A stretch of 64,000 nt of DNA from the NCBI RefSeq assembly GCF_016629525.1, contig NZ_AP024269.1:682001-746000 (forward strand), written 5' to 3'. The translations under genes were made by a program, and so were the position numbers. This document shows, piece after piece, positions 27,664-36,147 of the stretch. The first letter of the stretch is position 1. Each line of letters opens with the position of its first letter. The notes under the pieces were generated by a model, which searched no databases, had not been told where the DNA came from, and was given only the letters and a program-made list of their open reading frames with translations. The stretch comes from Kaistia sp. 32K. GTDB taxonomy: Bacteria > Pseudomonadota > Alphaproteobacteria > Rhizobiales > Kaistiaceae.

Positions 27664-28413
27664 TCAGCGGTGAATGGCGATGGCGCGCGCCGGAAATCCC
27701 GAGCCGCCTTCGGCCTTCGGCCAGCTCGCCAGGATCAGCGCGCCGGCCTCCGGTACTTCGTCGAGGCGGGCAAGCAGCTCGATCTGCCAGCGGTCGAGCG
27801 ACAGCACATAGTGCTCCAACGCGTAGCTGCCGACTGACGTCGCGAGGCCGGGATCGGTGTCGATCTGCTCGTGGCCGATCGCCGTGATGCCGCGCTGCTC
27901 GAACAGCGCCTCCAGCACGTCGCGCGCCCAGCCGGGCGTATGCGCGACGCCGTCGGCCGAGCGGTTGTAGAAATCGTCGGTATCCGGCCAGCGCTTCCAC
28001 CAGTCGGTGCGCAGCGCCACGAAGGATTTTTCCGGGATGCGGCCGTTGCGCGCCTCCCACCCTGCGATGTCGTCCAGCGTCGGCGTGGCGTCGGCGTTGG
28101 TCGCCACGCGTTCGCTGATGTCGAGAATGACGAGCGGCAGCAGCATCTCTTCGACCGGGATCTGGTCGACGGTCCGGCCCCATTCGATGAAGTGGACCGG
28201 CGGATCGACATGCGTGCCCCACTGTCCGACGAATCCGTAGCGATGGACCTGGAATCCATCGCCCCTGGAATGGTCGAACAGCACCTCGCGTTGCTCGTCC
28301 GGGAACAGCGCAAAGCGCGGCTGGCCCGGATGGAAGGCATGGCTCAGGTCGGTGAAGGTCGCGCCGGCGAGTTCGGTTCGAAAGAGTTCCCAGAGGCTGC
28401 TGCTGCCGTTCAT
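27664..28413 (-). CDS. Cyclase family hydrolase (kynurenine-formamidase-like)
   Basis: 249 aa metal-dependent amidohydrolase of the cyclase family. The signature GQWGTHVDPPVHF holds the metal-binding His and Asp residues; the canonical first His of HxGTHxD is Gln here. Other family segments are FTDLSHAFHPGQPRF and the late GHEQIDTDPG. Known members deformylate N-formylkynurenine or hydrolyse other small amides and lactones. It lies 4 nt after the Liv binding-protein gene and 39 nt before the PLP enzyme gene, so it probably processes the imported compound. The substrate is unknown. Confidence 0.88.
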   Translation of the reverse strand: MNGSSSLWELFRTELAGATFTDLSHAFHPGQPRFALFPDEQREVLFDHSRGDGFQVHRYGFVGQWGTHVDPPVHFIEWGRTVDQIPVEEMLLPLVILDISERVATNADATPTLDDIAGWEARNGRIPEKSFVALRTDWWKRWPDTDDFYNRSADGVAHTPGWARDVLEALFEQRGITAIGHEQIDTDPGLATSVGSYALEHYVLSLDRWQIELLARLDEVPEAGALILASWPKAEGGSGFPARAIAIHR

Positions 28414-28417
28414 GGTT

Positions 28418-29593
28418 TTATGGCTCCGGCACGTAGGTCGGGGCGGCCTCGCTGGCGAGCGTCAGCTTGCCGTCCTTGACGCCGATGACCGAGACGGACT
28501 TGTCGGGAACGGCGACACCCGGACGGTAGGTGATGGTGCCGGTGACGCCGGGAAGGCCTGATGTCGCGGCGATCGCATCGCGGATCTTGGCGGGTTCGGG
28601 CGCGCCGGCGCGCTTGATGGCGTCGGCCATCAGCTTGACGGCGTCATAGCCGAGCGCCGCGAAGGAATTCTCCGGCGCGTTGCCGGTCGCCTTCTTGTAG
28701 GCCTCGCTGAAGGCGACGACGGCCGGGCTGCCGCCTTCGCCCATGAAGGCGTGCGTGGTGAAATAGGCGTCGTTCGCGGCGGCGCCGCCGACTTCGACGA
28801 GCAGCGGCGTGTCGTAGCCGTCGCCACCGACCACGGGCAGGTTGATGCCGGCCTGGCGGAGCTGCTTCAGGATCAGGCCGATCTCCTCGGCGTTGGACGA
28901 GGCATAGATGAAGGCGGGCTGTTCCGGCAGCGCCTTGATCTTGGCGATCTGGGCGGTGAAGGTCTTGTCGCCGATCTTGTAGGTGTCCTGGCCGAGCAGC
29001 TTGCCGCCGCCATGCGCGTAGGCGTCCTTGAAATAGTCGGCGAGCAGCGTCGTATATTCGGAGCCGATATCGGTGAGCAGGTAGCCCGTCTTGGCATTGA
29101 GCTTGTTGAGCGCGAATTCCGCGCCGACGGCCGCCTGCACGTTGTCGCCGAAGGCGGCGAGGAAGACCTGGTTGCCGAGCTGTTCCGGCAATTTGGGCGA
29201 GGTGGCGCCCGGCGTGATGAACGGGATCTTGGCCTTGTCGACCTGCGGGCCGATCGAGAGCACGCTGTCGGAATCGGCGAAGCCGATGATGCCGACCACC
29301 TTGTCGCTGTCGATCAGCTGGCTGGCGACGGTCGAGATGACGGTCGCGTCGCTCTTCGAGTCATAGGTCACGAGCTCGATCGGGCTGCCGAGCACGCCGC
29401 CGCTAGCGTTGATCTCGGCGACGGCGAGCTTGGCGCCGTTCAGCATCGGCCCGTCAAGCGAGGCCTGCACGCCGGTCAGATTGGCCGGGAAACCGATCTT
29501 GATCGGATCCGCCGCCTGGGCGCCGGGGATCGAAATGGCGAAGGCGGCGCCGAGGCCCAAGCCGATGGCCGCCCGTCTGGAGAGCTTCATCAT
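28418..29593 (-). CDS. Branched-chain amino acid-type ABC transporter substrate-binding protein (LivK family)
   Basis: 391 aa periplasmic type I binding protein. The signal region LSRRAAIGLGLGAAFAISIP has a twin-arginine pair and ends at GAQA, so Tat export is possible. The mature start ADPIKIGFPANLTGVQASLD and the segment VVGIIGFADSDSVLSIGPQV are typical of the LivK group, which binds amino acids, amides and aromatic acids. The ATG at 29593 overlaps the permease stop (ATGA); a second ATG follows at once. It is the fifth gene of a G-F-H-M-K ordered importer. Confidence 0.92.
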   Translation of the reverse strand: MMKLSRRAAIGLGLGAAFAISIPGAQAADPIKIGFPANLTGVQASLDGPMLNGAKLAVAEINASGGVLGSPIELVTYDSKSDATVISTVASQLIDSDKVVGIIGFADSDSVLSIGPQVDKAKIPFITPGATSPKLPEQLGNQVFLAAFGDNVQAAVGAEFALNKLNAKTGYLLTDIGSEYTTLLADYFKDAYAHGGGKLLGQDTYKIGDKTFTAQIAKIKALPEQPAFIYASSNAEEIGLILKQLRQAGINLPVVGGDGYDTPLLVEVGGAAANDAYFTTHAFMGEGGSPAVVAFSEAYKKATGNAPENSFAALGYDAVKLMADAIKRAGAPEPAKIRDAIAATSGLPGVTGTITYRPGVAVPDKSVSVIGVKDGKLTLASEAAPTYVPEP

Positions 29594-30639
29594 CTGTCTT
29601 TTCCCTCTTTATGATTATGGTTCGCCGACTTGCCGGAGAGACCGAACGTCAGTTCGCGGTCTCCCATGATCCCCTTCGGCCGGAAGATCATGATCAGGAT
29701 AAAGAGGAAGCCGAGCACGATCTGGCTGGCTCCGAACAAGGCGGGGACGGTGAAATCGCCAATGGTGAAGCCGCGCTCGACCGAGCGCAGCACTTCCGAC
29801 AGCAGCGACACGCAGATGACGCCGATGATCGCGCCCGAGAGCGAGCCCATGCCGCCCAGCACCAACATGGCGATCAGGTTCATCGTCATCGCGAAATAGA
29901 AGGTATTGGGCGAGAACGAGCCGAGATAATGCGCGTAGAGCGAGCCGCCGACGCCGGCGAAGAAGGCGCCGATGACGAAGGCGAGCAGGCGGGCGCGCAG
30001 CACGCTGATGCCGACGGCGCTCGCCGCGATCGTGTCGTCGCGCACCGCCTTCATCCGCCGCCCGAACGGCGAATAGACCAGCCGCGACAGCACCAGCAGC
30101 GTGATGGCCAGCCAGCCGATGACCCAGGGCAGCGTCGTCGCCAGCGGCACGCCGGTGAAGGTCCGCGCGCCGCGGGTGAAATCGGAGGCGTTGATCAGCA
30201 CGACGTTGACGATGATGAGGAAACCCATCGTCGCGACGGAGACGAAATAGCCGGAGAGACGCATCAGCGGATAGCCGACGATGACGGCGAGGATCGCGGT
30301 GAACAGGCCCGCCGCCAGCGTCGCCGGCAGGAAGGGCAGGCTGAACCAGTTGAGCAGATCCGGCAAATGCGGCAGCAGCGCCTTCTTCTGCTGCACGGTC
30401 AGCGACAGGATGCCGGCGGCATAGGCGCCGGCGCCGATGAAGCCGACATGGCCGAGCGAAAACACGCCGGTGAAGCCGTTCGAGAGCGAGAGGGACAGCA
30501 CCAGGATGCTGTTCAGCGCCATCAGAAGCAGGATGCGGACGAAATAGTCGCCCACGACATGCGGGGCCGCGAAGGCGATGATGGCGGCAAGCACAAGTGC
30601 GGCGCCGACGGCGAGCGGGATGCGGAAATCGGCCTTCAC
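29590..30639 (-). CDS. Branched-chain amino acid-type ABC transporter permease (LivM family), GTG start
   Basis: 349 aa inner-membrane permease. The GTG at 30639 (protein begins with KADFRIPLAVGAALVLAAII) overlaps the LivH stop as GTGA; the reading frame is open upstream but only inside LivH. The LivM motif LSNGFTGVFSLGHVGFIGAG appears near residues 55-75, and the coupling loop GRRMKAVRDDTIAASAVGI further on. About nine hydrophobic segments. Partner of the LivH permease in the same importer. Confidence 0.92.
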   Translation of the reverse strand: MKADFRIPLAVGAALVLAAIIAFAAPHVVGDYFVRILLLMALNSILVLSLSLSNGFTGVFSLGHVGFIGAGAYAAGILSLTVQQKKALLPHLPDLLNWFSLPFLPATLAAGLFTAILAVIVGYPLMRLSGYFVSVATMGFLIIVNVVLINASDFTRGARTFTGVPLATTLPWVIGWLAITLLVLSRLVYSPFGRRMKAVRDDTIAASAVGISVLRARLLAFVIGAFFAGVGGSLYAHYLGSFSPNTFYFAMTMNLIAMLVLGGMGSLSGAIIGVICVSLLSEVLRSVERGFTIGDFTVPALFGASQIVLGFLFILIMIFRPKGIMGDRELTFGLSGKSANHNHKEGKDR

Positions 30640-31538
30640 AGCTTGATCTCCCGGTTTGGCTGCATGAGGCCGCCCGGCCGGAACAGCAGGAAGGCGATCA
30701 GGAGAGCGAAGACGATGGCGTCGCGATAGGGAACGACGGTGTCGGGCAGGAAGGCGACGATGAAGATCTCCAGCGCCCCCAGCATGTAGCCGCCGAGCAG
30801 CGCGCCCGAGATCGAGCCGAAGCCGCCGATGATCGCCGCGACGAAGGCTTTCAGCAGCGGCGTGAAGCCCATCTGCGGCTGGACAACGCCGGCCTGCGCC
30901 GCCCAGAGCACGCCGGCGAGACCGGCAAAGGCGGAGGCGACGAGGAAGGCGACGATGATCAGCCTGTTGACGTCGAGCCCGACCAGCTGCGCCGCCGACA
31001 TGTCCTCTGCCGCCGCGCGCATGCCGAGGCCGACGGTCGTGCGCGTGATGAACCAGCCGAGGCCGATCAGCGAGACGAAAGTCAGCGCCACGGTCAGGAC
31101 GTTGATGTTGGTGAAGGTGATGGCGCCGCCGGCGAGCTGCCAGGAGCTGTTCAGCATGTCCGGCAGCGGGAAATTGCGCGGCGACGAGGTGAACAGCAGG
31201 ATGCCGAGATTTTCCAGGATGTAGGTGACGGCGAGGCTGGTCAGGAGCCGCGTCACGTCGGGGGCGTTGCGGATCGGCCGATAGGCGATGCGCTCGATCA
31301 GGAAGCCGGCGATCGCCGAGGCGAGGATGCCGCCGATCAGCGCGGGCACGAACGGCACGCCGATCGCGATCAGGAGCACGGTGGTGAAGGCGCCGACCAT
31401 CATGACGTCGCCATGGGCGAAATTGGTCAGTTTCAGCACGCCGAAGACGATCGACAGTCCGACCGCGACCAGCGCGTAGAGGCTGCCGAGGCTGACGGCG
31501 TTGATCACCTGCTGGAGGATGTATTCGAACTGGCTCAT
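30636..31538 (-). CDS. Branched-chain amino acid-type ABC transporter permease (LivH family)
   Basis: 300 aa, typical LivH length. N-terminal QQVINAVSLGSLYALVAVGL and FGVLKLTNFAHGDVMMVGAF are the LivH signatures, and the coupling segment is LGMRAAAEDMSAAQLVGLDV. The C-terminus reads IAFLLFRPGGLM. It overlaps LivF by 4 nt at its start and LivM by 4 nt at its stop. It forms the channel with LivM. Confidence 0.93.
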   Translation of the reverse strand: MSQFEYILQQVINAVSLGSLYALVAVGLSIVFGVLKLTNFAHGDVMMVGAFTTVLLIAIGVPFVPALIGGILASAIAGFLIERIAYRPIRNAPDVTRLLTSLAVTYILENLGILLFTSSPRNFPLPDMLNSSWQLAGGAITFTNINVLTVALTFVSLIGLGWFITRTTVGLGMRAAAEDMSAAQLVGLDVNRLIIVAFLVASAFAGLAGVLWAAQAGVVQPQMGFTPLLKAFVAAIIGGFGSISGALLGGYMLGALEIFIVAFLPDTVVPYRDAIVFALLIAFLLFRPGGLMQPNREIKL

Positions 31539-32266
31539 TCGGCCGCCCCCAGATAGGCCTGCGCCACGCGGTCATCGTCGCGAAGCTCGGCGGCATTGCC
31601 GGAAAGCGCCACCTTGCCGGTCCGAAGCACATAGGCGCGGTCGGCGAGGTTCAGAGCCAGCGCGATGTTCTGCTCGACCAGCAGCATGGTCATGCCCTGC
31701 CGCTTCAGTTCGGCCAGCGCCTCGAAGATGTGACGCACCAAGAGCGGCGCGACGCCGAGCGACGGCTCGTCGAGCAGGAGCAGGCGCGGCGCCGCCATCA
31801 GCGCGCGGGCGAGCGCCAGCTGCTGCTGCTCGCCGCCCGACAGCGTGCCGGCCAATTGCCGCCAGCGCTCGCGCAGGATCGGGAACAGCACGAACATCTT
31901 CTCGGTGTCGCGGGCGACGCCGTCCGCATCGCTGCGGGTGCAGGCGCCGAGGCGGAGATTTTCCGCGACCGTGAGGCTGCCGAACAGGCGGCGGCCCTCG
32001 GGGCTATGGGCGACGCCGAGCCGGACGATCTGCGGCGGCGAGCGACGGTTGATCACCGCCCCGTCGAAGCGGATCGTGCCCGCCTTCGGGCGGGCCAGCC
32101 CGGAAATGCTGCGCAAGGTCGTGCTCTTGCCGGCGCCGTTGGCTCCGACCAGCGCGATGACCTCGCCCTCGCGCACGTCGAGCGAGACGCCCTTCAGGGC
32201 GCGCACGGCGCCGAAATTGACTTCGAGGTCGTGGACCTGGAGGAGGGGCGTGTCAGCTGTGGCCAA
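31535..32266 (-). CDS. Branched-chain amino acid-type ABC transporter ATP-binding protein (LivF family)
   Basis: 243 aa. Walker A GANGAGKST at residues 41-49, signature LSGGEQQQLALARALM, Walker B LLLLDEPSLGVAP. The short length and the MTMLLVEQNIALALNLADRA segment are LivF-like. Its start overlaps the LivG gene by 14 nt, which implies coupled translation. It forms a heterodimeric ATPase with LivG. Confidence 0.93.
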   Translation of the reverse strand: MATADTPLLQVHDLEVNFGAVRALKGVSLDVREGEVIALVGANGAGKSTTLRSISGLARPKAGTIRFDGAVINRRSPPQIVRLGVAHSPEGRRLFGSLTVAENLRLGACTRSDADGVARDTEKMFVLFPILRERWRQLAGTLSGGEQQQLALARALMAAPRLLLLDEPSLGVAPLLVRHIFEALAELKRQGMTMLLVEQNIALALNLADRAYVLRTGKVALSGNAAELRDDDRVAQAYLGAAE

Positions 32267-33044
32267 GATACGCCTCCCGGACGCGCGGGTGGCTGCGGAC
32301 TTCCTCCGGCGTGCCGACGCAGATCACCTCGCCGGTCGCCAGCACCTGGATGCGTTCGCAGAGCCCCATGATCAGGTCCATGTCGTGCTCGACGACGACG
32401 ACCGCGACGCCGAAGCGGTCGCGGATGGTGCGGATCAGGCCGGCCAGCACCTTGGTCTCGTTGGAATCGAGGCCGGCGGCCGGTTCGTCGAGCAGCAGCA
32501 GTTCCGGCCGCGTCGCCAGCGCGCGGGCGATCTCGAGCCGGCGCTGGTCGCCATAGGGGAGGTCGGCGGCGAGGCGGTCCTTCTGTTCGGCGAGGCCCAT
32601 CAGGTCGAGAAGGTCCGCCGCCACCGCCTCGGCGGCCTCGACGCGCCGGCGATAGAGCGGACCGCGCACGACCGAGGCGATCGGCCCGATCGGCTCGCGC
32701 AGCTGCGCCGCCGCCAGCACGTTCTCGCCGACCGTCAGCGTGCCGAACAGCCGCGAGCCCTGGAAGGTGCGGGCGATGCCGAGCGCGACGATGCGCGAGG
32801 TGCGCATGCCGACGATGGAGCGGCCCTTGAACTCGATGCGGCCGGAATTCGGCTGCGAGAAGCCGGTGATCAGGTTGAAGAAGGTGCTCTTGCCGGACCC
32901 GTTCGGGCCGATGATGCCGACGATTTCGCGCGGCCTGAGCGTGATCGTCTGGTCACGCAGGGCGACGAGCCCCCGGAACGACTTGGTCAGTCCCGATGTC
33001 TTGAGCAGGATCTGCTCGTCCGATCTGCCATCCCGCAATGCCAA
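32253..33044 (-). CDS. Branched-chain amino acid-type ABC transporter ATP-binding protein (LivG family)
   Basis: 263 aa. Walker A GPNGSGKST at residues 46-54, Walker B LLLLDEPAAGLDSNE, and the LivG-type C-terminus MGLCERIQVLATGEVICVG. The usual LSGG signature is replaced by LPYGDQRRLEIARAL, as is normal for LivG. It is the first gene of a seven-gene operon (G, F, H, M, K, cyclase, PLP enzyme), preceded by an AT-rich promoter region with a perfect inverted repeat. Confidence 0.93.
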   Translation of the reverse strand: MALRDGRSDEQILLKTSGLTKSFRGLVALRDQTITLRPREIVGIIGPNGSGKSTFFNLITGFSQPNSGRIEFKGRSIVGMRTSRIVALGIARTFQGSRLFGTLTVGENVLAAAQLREPIGPIASVVRGPLYRRRVEAAEAVAADLLDLMGLAEQKDRLAADLPYGDQRRLEIARALATRPELLLLDEPAAGLDSNETKVLAGLIRTIRDRFGVAVVVVEHDMDLIMGLCERIQVLATGEVICVGTPEEVRSHPRVREAYLGHS

Positions 33045-33102
33045 ACTCGATCCCTCAAGAGAACTTGTTTCATGCAGTCAAACTGGTCGTTGTCTTTATT
33101 GT

Positions 33103-33154
33103 ATCTCCATCGCCGCGATGGAGATGAAAATCGATGCAATATTATTTGCGTCAA
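33103..33154 (-). promoter_or_regulatory. Candidate promoter and operator of the Liv operon
   Basis: The 200-nt gap 33045-33244 is strikingly AT-rich for this window. It contains a perfect inverted repeat with 10-bp arms ATCTCCATCG and CGATGGAGAT around CCG (33103-33125), about 60-80 nt before the livG start. On the minus strand a TTGACG box (33154-33149) lies upstream at a spacing that would put a weak -10 right before the repeat. CAATATT (33137-33143) and AATATTG (33158-33164) form another inverted pair. The repeat is directly seen; its promoter role is inferred. Confidence 0.45.
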
Positions 33155-33244
33155 TCGAATATTGTAGTTGAACCTTATTTCTATATTGGAGTGTCAAGCC
33201 GACGCTATGTCAAGCGAGGTTGCCTCCGAACCTTCGAAATTCGA

Positions 33245-33868
33245 TCAACCCCGGGCGGCAAGCTCCTCGACGAGGCTCGCCGTATCGGTCTGGCGGCAAT
33301 AGCCCTTGAAGGCGGCGAGCGCGTTGTCGTGCCGTTCGCGGCTATCCGTGGTGCAGGCATCGACCGGGCAGATCATGCGGAAGCCGCGATCGGCGCCGTC
33401 GCGGACGGTATGGTCGATGCACTGGTCGGTGAGGAAACCGGTGACGATGACGGTATCGATGCCGATGTTGCGCATCAGATATTCGAACACGGTGGAATTG
33501 AAGAGGCTGGACGAGGTCTTCGGCAGGATGATCTCGTCATCGCCGGGCTGCAATTCGCCGATGACCCGGGTCTCCGGCGAGCCGGGCGCGAAGTGAAAAT
33601 TGGTCTGCTTGTAGTCGAGGCTGCGGTCGCGTCCGTCGCGGGTCAGGCTCTCGATCACGGTGAAGACGATCTCGGCGCCGCTCGTCCGGCCAGCGGCGAT
33701 CAGGCGGGCGATGTTGGGGATCGCGACGTCGCGGGCGCTTTCGAAGAAATAGGGCCGCGCCGTCGCCGCGCCGGGATGGAAGATGCCGTCCTGCGTGTCG
33801 ATGACGAGGATGGCGGTGCGCGCGGGATCGACGGGCGCGAGCCGTTCGGTGAGCGGCGCGCGGCTCAT
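33245..33868 (-). CDS. Isochorismatase-fold cysteine hydrolase (paralog 1)
   Basis: 207 aa. The catalytic triad is visible: Asp24 in ILVIDTQDGIF, Lys117 in IILPKTSSSLF, Cys150 in FLTDQCIDH. The family includes nicotinamidases, N-carbamoylsarcosine amidases and ureide hydrolases; no isochorismate genes are near. The start at 33868 overlaps the previous stop as ATGA, placing it last in a three-gene operon with a glutamine-synthetase-like ligase and an N-formylglutamate-amidohydrolase-like enzyme. It is a clear paralog of the enzyme at 37226-37897 (shared FTVIESLT-DGRDR and EYVLRN/EYLMRN-type blocks). It likely hydrolyses a C-N bond. Confidence 0.9.
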   Translation of the reverse strand: MSRAPLTERLAPVDPARTAILVIDTQDGIFHPGAATARPYFFESARDVAIPNIARLIAAGRTSGAEIVFTVIESLTRDGRDRSLDYKQTNFHFAPGSPETRVIGELQPGDDEIILPKTSSSLFNSTVFEYLMRNIGIDTVIVTGFLTDQCIDHTVRDGADRGFRMICPVDACTTDSRERHDNALAAFKGYCRQTDTASLVEELAARG

Positions 33869-34671
33869 GTCCGGTCCCCGGTGAAGGTGGAATAGGCCTG
33901 CGAGAGCACGCGCTCGAGACGTTCCGCCCATTCGGCCTGGCCTTCGGCGGCGCCGATCAAATCCTGACGGATCTCGAATTCGACATAGGGCAGGCCGCGC
34001 TCCTCGCCATGGACGGGGATGGAATAGTCCTTCGCCATGTCGACGCCATAGGGCTCGTTGCGGCCGACGACGAGGTCCTCTTCCGCATCGAGCCCCGCCA
34101 GAACCGGCAGGGTGAAGCGGGTATCGGCGCCATAGCAGAGCCCGACATGCCAGGGGCGGTCGAACGGGCGGGCTCTGAGCGACGGCGTGAAGGAGTGCAT
34201 CGAGACCAGGATGGTCGGAATGCCGGCGTCAGTGCGGGCGTCGAGGATCGCGACGATCTGGCGGTGATAGGGCTCGGCGATCTCGCGCAGGCGCAGCGCG
34301 CGCGCCTCGTCCGAAAGGCCGGCATTGCCGGGAATGACGGTGCCGTCGGAGACGAGGGCAATGCTGTCCGGCGAGGTGGTGCGGCGGTTGCACTCGACGA
34401 CGAGGCGGGAATAGCGCTGGAAGATGAGCGGCGCGTCGAGCCGGTCGGCGAGGCGCTCGGCGACGCCGTAAATGCCGATGTCGATGCCGATGTGGCGCTC
34501 CAGCTCGGCCGGCTCCAGTTCGAGCCCGTCCAGCATCGCCGGCACGGCATTGCCGGCGTGATCGCAGATCAGCACGAAGGGCGAGGCGCCGTCCTCGTTA
34601 CGGAGGCCGACCGGCTCGGGATCACCAGGGCCCAGCAGGCGGTTGGCGGCGTGGTGGGGCGCGGTCATCAA
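33865..34671 (-). CDS. N-formylglutamate amidohydrolase family protein
   Basis: 268 aa. Segments typical of the FGase family: LICDHAGNAVPAMLDGLELE, ERHIGIDIGIYGVAERLADR, VECNRRTTSPDSI and ILVSMHSFTPSL, which carry the His, Asp and Glu residues of the zinc carboxypeptidase-like site. Known members remove formate from N-formylglutamate in histidine breakdown, but no hut genes are present. The start overlaps the ligase stop (ATGATG at 34671). It probably removes an N-acyl or N-formyl group from a glutamyl or other amino acid intermediate. Confidence 0.88.
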   Translation of the reverse strand: MMTAPHHAANRLLGPGDPEPVGLRNEDGASPFVLICDHAGNAVPAMLDGLELEPAELERHIGIDIGIYGVAERLADRLDAPLIFQRYSRLVVECNRRTTSPDSIALVSDGTVIPGNAGLSDEARALRLREIAEPYHRQIVAILDARTDAGIPTILVSMHSFTPSLRARPFDRPWHVGLCYGADTRFTLPVLAGLDAEEDLVVGRNEPYGVDMAKDYSIPVHGEERGLPYVEFEIRQDLIGAAEGQAEWAERLERVLSQAYSTFTGDRT

Positions 34672-35987
34672 TAGGCTCGCGCGTAGAGGCGGCAGAGTTC
34701 ATCCATGTCGATGCCGGCCGTCATGCCGATTTCTCCGCGCTTGTGGATCAGATAGGCGTTGGCGAGCACCGGTCCGAGCCAGCCCATGGCAGCGCTGTCC
34801 GCCTGCAGCGCGTCGAGCGCTTCCTCGAGCGTGCGCGGCAGGTCGCCGATGCCGCGTTCGTCGCGCTGCGCCTGCGTCAGCGCGCCGGGATCGCCGCTGG
34901 AGATGAAGGGCGCCGGCAGCTTCTCGCGGATGCCGGCGAGGCCAGCATGGATCAGCATGCCGAGCTGCAGATAGGGGCTCGCGGTCGCGTCGGCGGCGCG
35001 GAATTCGAGATTGTAGCGCTTGGCGACGTCGACGCCCTCGACCTCGGGATAGGGGCAGATCCGCAGCAAGGCCTCGCGGTCGCGATCGGCGAGATTGGCG
35101 TAATAGGCCGACCAGGAGTGCGGCTTCAGCCGCTCGTAGGAAATGGCGCTGGGCGCGGCGATGGCGCAGAGCGCCTTGGCGTGTTTCAGGATGCCGGCGG
35201 CAAAGGAGGCGCCGACAGGGCTCAGCTTCCCGGGGCCGTCGGCGGCATAGGCAACGGGCTTGCCGGCGGCGTCGATCAGGCTGAAATGGATGTGGACGCC
35301 GTTGCCGACGATGCCGCGCGTCACTACCGGCGAGAAGGAGAGGTGGTGACCGTGCCGGCGCGCCACCGACCGGCCGATCTCGCGCAGCTTGACCGCCTCG
35401 TCGGCCGCGGTCAGCGCCAACGCCGGGTCTACGGTGATCTCGTATTGGCGCGGGCCGTATTCCGGCAGGAAGGTGTCGGGCGAAAGCCCGTTGGCGCGCA
35501 GCGCGCCGACAAAATCGCCGATGAAGGGTTCGAGCCCGCGCAGCGTGCTGGCGGCGTAGGAATCGCCCGGCCGCTCCTCGCCGCCGTCGATCCAGAATTC
35601 ATGCTCGAAGCTCGCGAGCAGCCGGAGGCCGGTCTCGCTTTCGAGCGCTTCGATGGCGCCCTTCAGGAAGCCGCGCAGGCAGCAGTCCCAGCGCTCGCCC
35701 GCCATGGTCAGGATGTCGCCGAGGATGACGCGCTCGACGGTTCCGCCATCGCCATAGTCGAGGGTGATGTCGCCCTCGGGCACCGGCACCAGCATCAGAT
35801 CGCCCTCGGCGCCGAAGGGCGTCGCCGGGATGCGGCCGAGGCAGTTGATCATGATGTTGGTCGGCGTCCAGCCGACGCCGAAGCGGCGCCTGCTTTCGAG
35901 TTCGCGTGCCGGAAAACCTTTGCCACGAACCTGCCCGGCAATATCGCTGCAGCAGACAGTGACGATCGTCTCACGCTCGATCGGCAT
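34668..35987 (-). CDS. Glutamine synthetase family ligase (GlnT/PuuA-like)
   Basis: 439 aa. The ATG at 35987 follows GGGGG at good spacing. The N-terminal beta-grasp part begins IERETIVTVCCSDIAGQVRG. Catalytic-domain hallmarks are LLASFEHEFWI (metal Glu), GNGVHIHFSL (metal His) and SAISYERLKPHSWSAYYANL with LEFRAADATASPYLQLG. Shorter divergent GS-like enzymes of this kind ligate glutamate to amines such as putrescine, ethanolamine or anilines rather than ammonia. Forms an operon with an N-formylglutamate-amidohydrolase-like and an isochorismatase-like hydrolase, so glutamylation of an amine followed by hydrolysis is plausible. Confidence 0.9.
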   Translation of the reverse strand: MPIERETIVTVCCSDIAGQVRGKGFPARELESRRRFGVGWTPTNIMINCLGRIPATPFGAEGDLMLVPVPEGDITLDYGDGGTVERVILGDILTMAGERWDCCLRGFLKGAIEALESETGLRLLASFEHEFWIDGGEERPGDSYAASTLRGLEPFIGDFVGALRANGLSPDTFLPEYGPRQYEITVDPALALTAADEAVKLREIGRSVARRHGHHLSFSPVVTRGIVGNGVHIHFSLIDAAGKPVAYAADGPGKLSPVGASFAAGILKHAKALCAIAAPSAISYERLKPHSWSAYYANLADRDREALLRICPYPEVEGVDVAKRYNLEFRAADATASPYLQLGMLIHAGLAGIREKLPAPFISSGDPGALTQAQRDERGIGDLPRTLEEALDALQADSAAMGWLGPVLANAYLIHKRGEIGMTAGIDMDELCRLYARAY

Positions 35988-36076
35988 GCATCCCCCGAAT
36001 TCCCTCTGGCTTCGGCGCCGTCGCACGGGTTGACCCGCATCTGTTTCCGGCACGGAAGGAACGCTAGCATGCGTGA

Positions 36077-36125
36077 CGAAAATTTTACAAGCCGACCATT
36101 TAGGCGGTGAAGCTGTAATTTTTCG
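36077..36125. promoter_or_regulatory. Candidate paired operator between the RpiR gene and the GS-like gene
   Basis: CGAAAATTTTACA (36077-36089) and TGTAATTTTTCG (36114-36125) face each other as an imperfect inverted pair separated by 24 nt, in the 160-nt gap before the ligase gene. AT-rich half-sites of this sort are typical for RpiR-family regulators, and one is encoded directly upstream. The site is seen; the binding protein is inferred. Confidence 0.45.
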
Positions 36126-36147
36126 CAATGCCAGCGGGGCGTTCGAG

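Noticed and set aside
30640..31632. Upstream extension of the LivM frame through livH
   Set aside because: Arg/Pro-rich nonsense translation over LivH; the GTG at 30639 coupled to the LivH stop is the natural start.
33245..33868. True isochorismatase of siderophore synthesis
   Set aside because: No entA/entC-like or NRPS genes nearby; the fold is shared by many amidases and the context is amide/amine metabolism.
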